34,656 nucleotides of DNA, taken from Microbacterium sp. (GTDB taxonomy: Bacteria > Actinomycetota > Actinomycetes > Actinomycetales > Microbacteriaceae). The notes under the pieces were generated by a model. That model saw only the letters and a program-made list of their open reading frames with translations, was not told where the DNA came from and did not search any database. Position 1 is the first letter of the stretch, and each line of letters starts with the position of its first letter. The stretch is from assembly GCA_002703245.1 (NCBI GenBank), contig NZTV01000050.1, positions 1 through 34,656 of the forward strand, written 5' to 3'. The translations under genes were made by a program, and so were the position numbers. Shown here piece by piece: positions 32,072 to 34,656 of the stretch.

Positions 32072-33709
32072 ATGAGTACACCCCCTCCCTCGCCCACTGC
32101 CGCCGACGCCGAGCAGGCTCCCACCCGCAGGGAGTGGGGTGCGCTCGCGGTCCTCTCCCTCGGCCTCGGCCTGATCGTGCTCGACGGGACGATCGTCGGC
32201 GTCGCACTTCCCGACATCATCGCCGACCTCGGCCTGGACCTGACCGACGCGCAGTGGGTCAACAGTCTCTATGCCGTTCTGCTGGCTGCGCTGCTGTTGT
32301 CCACGGGACGACTGGCGGATCGGTGGGGGCGCAAGCGCCTCTTCCTCGCGGGCATCGTGATCTTCGCGGGCGGCTCCCTCCTGGCGGCGCTCGCCGGCTC
32401 CGCTGCACCGCTCATCGCCGCTCGTGCCGTGCAGGCGATCGGTGCCGCGCTGATCATGCCGTCGACGCTGTCCACGGTCAACGCCGTGTTCCGCGGGCGC
32501 TACCGCGCCGCCGCCTTCGGGGTGTGGGGCGCGGTGATATCCGGTGCCGCAGCGGTGGGCCCACTCGCCGGAGGCGCACTCACCCAGTACGCCTCGTGGC
32601 ACTGGATCTTCCTCGTGAACATCCCCCTCGGCATCCTCGTCTTCATCGCCGCCGTCCTCACGGTGCCCGAGACCAAGGGAGCGAAGGGGCGCCCCGGTGC
32701 CGACGTCGACGGCGCCCTGCTGAGCGCAATCGGATTCGGTGCACTCGTGTTCGCAGTGATCGAAGGGCCGGACCTCGGCTGGTGGACACCGGCATCCGAA
32801 TTCGTCGTCTTCGGGTGGACCTGGCCCGCCGACGCACCGATCTCGATCATCCCGATCATGTTCGTCGTCGCCGCGACGGCCTTGGTGCTGTTCGTCGTCT
32901 GGGAGCGGCACCGCGATAAGGTGCGCCGATCGGCGCTCCTCGACCTCAACCTCTTCCGGCTTCGCACGTTCTCGTGGGGCAACATCACCGCGGCCGCGGT
33001 GGCCGTCGGTGAGTTCGCCATCATCTTCGTGCTGCCGCTTTATCTCATCAATGCGCTCGGACTCGACGTCATGGGTGCCGGGCTCGTGCTCGCCGCGATG
33101 GCGGTCGGAGCATTCTTCGCGGGGGCGGGCGCCAGGCACCTCGCCGCGCGGTTCGGCTCCCCCGGGACGGTGCTGATCGGTCTGACGTTGGAAGTGGCGG
33201 GTGTGGTGGTGCTCGCGCTCATCGTCCAGGCGACGACCCCCGGGTGGATCGTCGCGCTGCCGTTGGTCGTCTACGGGCTCGGCCTCGGGCTCGCTTCGGC
33301 TCAGCTGACCGGCACCGTCCTGCGCGACGTGCCGGTGGAAGTGTCGGGCCAGGGGTCGGCCACCCAGAGCACGGTGCGCCAGGTCGGCTCCGCGCTCGGC
33401 ACCGCCTTCGCGGGAGCCGCCCTTTCCATCGCATTGGCGATCACCCTCCCGTCCTCGCTCGCAGATGCCGGGATCAGTGGCAAGACCGCCGACACCCTCG
33501 CGACGAGTACCCGCGACTCGGCGGGCACGACCATCTCGCAGCTTCGCGCCGAGGGCACCTCGAGCTCATTGGGTGACCAGACGACCACGGCCGTCGACGC
33601 GCTGGCATCCGGCTTCGCGGACGGAACCCGCTGGGCCCTTCTGGTCGCGTCGGTCTTCCTGCTCCTCGGTCTCGTCGGGGCTTTCCGCCTCCGCCGCGCC
33701 GCCGCGTAG
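32072..33709 (+). CDS. MFS transporter, DHA2 (EmrB/QacA, 14-TM) family
   Basis: The 545-residue product is a proton-driven drug or metabolite exporter. The first helix carries VLDGTIVGVALP, the DHA2 mark. GRLADRWGRKR is MFS motif A between helices 2 and 3, and GAAAVGPLAGG is the antiporter motif C in helix 5. Length and about 14 hydrophobic segments fit DHA2. A large loop near the C-terminus (about 465-515) is Ser/Thr/Ala-rich. The ATG at 32072 has only a weak GGAG far upstream. No regulator gene is adjacent; the inverted-repeat elements lie just upstream. Confidence 0.92.
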   Translation: MSTPPPSPTAADAEQAPTRREWGALAVLSLGLGLIVLDGTIVGVALPDIIADLGLDLTDAQWVNSLYAVLLAALLLSTGRLADRWGRKRLFLAGIVIFAGGSLLAALAGSAAPLIAARAVQAIGAALIMPSTLSTVNAVFRGRYRAAAFGVWGAVISGAAAVGPLAGGALTQYASWHWIFLVNIPLGILVFIAAVLTVPETKGAKGRPGADVDGALLSAIGFGALVFAVIEGPDLGWWTPASEFVVFGWTWPADAPISIIPIMFVVAATALVLFVVWERHRDKVRRSALLDLNLFRLRTFSWGNITAAAVAVGEFAIIFVLPLYLINALGLDVMGAGLVLAAMAVGAFFAGAGARHLAARFGSPGTVLIGLTLEVAGVVVLALIVQATTPGWIVALPLVVYGLGLGLASAQLTGTVLRDVPVEVSGQGSATQSTVRQVGSALGTAFAGAALSIALAITLPSSLADAGISGKTADTLATSTRDSAGTTISQLRAEGTSSSLGDQTTTAVDALASGFADGTRWALLVASVFLLLGLVGAFRLRRAAA

Positions 33710-33746
33710 GAGGTGGTGCCCCCGCGTAGACGGGGCGCCACCTCCT
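33708..33746 (+). terminator. Long stem-loop at the MFS stop codon
   Basis: AGGAGGTGG-T-GCCCC (from 33708) pairs with GGGGC-G-CCACCTCCT (to 33746), a 15 bp stem with one T-G pair and a 9-nt loop. It begins inside the TAG stop codon. No T-tract follows. It very likely ends the MFS transcript. Confidence 0.7.
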
Positions 33747-33861
33747 GCCGACACAGGTCATCCCCTCCCACGCGTCCGGAACGGCCCACAAGGTCGGATT
33801 CGTCCCGGGTCGCGCGGGCGGGGGTGCCGCAATTCAGGTTGGTCGTGCGTCGGGGTGCCGA

Positions 33862-33885
33862 GGGAGGGTGTTTGGGCGGGGTGGG
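33862..33885 (+). other. Predicted G-quadruplex motif
   Basis: Five G-tracts follow each other with loops of 1, 5, 1 and 1 bases: GGGAGGG, TGTTT, GGGCGGGG, T, GGG. It sits in a G-rich strand segment (about 33800-33960) upstream of the YbaK-like gene. No gene is seen in 33747-33974. Confidence 0.6.
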
Positions 33886-33974
33886 TGTGTGGCTGGCCTG
33901 AGTTGGTGCACGTGGCGGGGGCTCGCTCGGCTGCGCGCGGTGCGGGGCCGGGACGGCCGAGTAGGGTATCGGCG

Positions 33975-34507
33975 ATGGCTCTCGACCTCGTTCCCGCGCT
34001 CGACGCCCCGCACCTGCTCGCGCCGCCCACCGCTGCGGCGCTCGCGGCGCTTCCGCCCTCCCTCGCCGCCACCGTCTCGGTCGCCCCGATCGATGCGGCG
34101 CTCGCCGACACGGCCGCCTTCTGCGACGCCTACGAGGTCCGCCTCGCCGACTCGGCCAACTGCATCGTCGTCGCGGGCAAGCGCGGCGACCGCGTCACCC
34201 ACGCCGCCTGCGTCGTGCCGGCGACGACCCGTGCCGACGTGAACGGTGTCGTGCGGCGCCTCCTCGACGCCCGCCGCGCGAGCTTCGCGCTGATGGACGA
34301 CGCCGTCGCGACGACGGGCATGGAGTACGGCGGCATCACCCGCTGGGCCTCCCCTCCGAGTGGCGCATCCTCGTCGACGGTCGGGTTCGCGATGTGGAGT
34401 CGGCGATCATCGGCGCGGGCATCCGTGGCGCGAAGATCGCGCTTCCGGGCACCACACTGTGCGCACTTCCGGGCGTCGAGGTGATCGAAGGCCTCGCCTC
34501 CGCCTGA
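33975..34507 (+). pseudogene. YbaK/EbsC-family protein, frameshifted
   Basis: The first frame from the ATG at 33975 gives a YbaK-like start: DAALADTAAFCDAYEV, SANCIVVAGKRGD, then VNGVVRRLLDARRASFA and TGMEYGGIT. A second frame continues PLGLPSEWRILVDGRVRDVE, then IIGAGIRGAKIALPG and ALPGVEVIEGLA to TGA at 34505-34507. Together about 177 residues make a complete YbaK/ProX-type domain, which removes wrongly charged amino acids from tRNA. The break is at three C (34339-34341); a fourth C restores the protein. It is either a real one-base loss or a sequencing error. TAGGGT lies 7 nt before the ATG (leaderless type). Confidence 0.85.
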
Positions 34508-34656
34508 CCGCGCCCGGCCGAGTCCGCCGGATGGGGTCGCCACCGCTGAGGCGGGCCGGGGTCGCATCTGATCGCGCGCGCCCTGATCCACGGGTCGGGT
34601 CGGTTGGTGCGGGGCGCGTTGGGGTGCCGTGGCTGTCGGTGGTCGCCGCCTGACGG

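Overview
The window is high-GC, gene-dense DNA from an actinobacterium, most likely Microbacteriaceae and probably close to Microbacterium. This rests on the rpsR-rplI-dnaB order, strong G/C preference at third codon positions, a chaplin-like protein with an LAxTG sortase E signal, and frequent leaderless starts (a TAnnnT-type -10 box 6 to 7 nt before the start codon). It is an inference from content, not from a marker-gene match.

Left end (1-4993): the end of rpsR, then rplI and a strong terminator. Convergent to these is a two-gene surface-protein unit on the minus strand: a secreted Val/Thr/Ala-rich protein of unknown function, then a six-repeat, cysteine-free chaplin-like protein. A perfect-looking three-way-junction RNA fold lies between them. 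The surface unit and dnaB diverge from a 570 bp gap that holds a dense cluster of DnaA boxes.

Accessory region (about 5000-10200): downstream of dnaB the codon use becomes less G/C-strict. The region holds a DUF4209 protein with an RNxxxHG (HEPN-type) motif, a serine recombinase reduced to its two ends, an Abi_2-family HEPN protein whose 5' leader has two direct repeats followed by an intrinsic terminator, an intact serine recombinase, and the remains of a ParE/RelE toxin-antitoxin pair. It reads as a small, partly decayed defence/mobile island. The Abi_2 locus has the layout of an RNA-antitoxin system and is the best candidate for something new.

Middle (10200-19200): a YjbR/MmcQ-like protein, a DUF2834 membrane protein, then an apparent operon of a small secreted protein, an L,D-transpeptidase lipoprotein and an ECF sigma factor fused to a zinc-finger motif, a membrane helix and an outside domain. 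Housekeeping-type genes follow: map, an EEP-family membrane protein, an unknown protein, an FAD oxidoreductase, a GNAT acetyltransferase and a PAP2 phosphatase. A 44-codon remnant of a serine hydrolase gene lies in the gap after PAP2.

Right half (19260-34656): a complete Mn/Zn ABC importer (binding lipoprotein, ATPase, two permeases) faces a DtxR/MntR-type regulator that carries an 18 bp palindrome over its own promoter. Next come a DUF4407 coiled-coil membrane protein, a nucleoside hydrolase, a divergent 2-oxoglutarate/Fe(II) oxygenase with a structured leader, a small membrane protein, pyruvate oxidase/dehydrogenase (poxB), a divergent zinc alcohol dehydrogenase overlapping a DUF2071 gene, a gap with two copies of an 85-87 bp inverted-repeat element, a 14-TM-type MFS exporter, and a frameshifted YbaK-like gene. 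In the last 149 bases (34508-34656) I see no gene. No tRNA, rRNA or CRISPR array was recognised.
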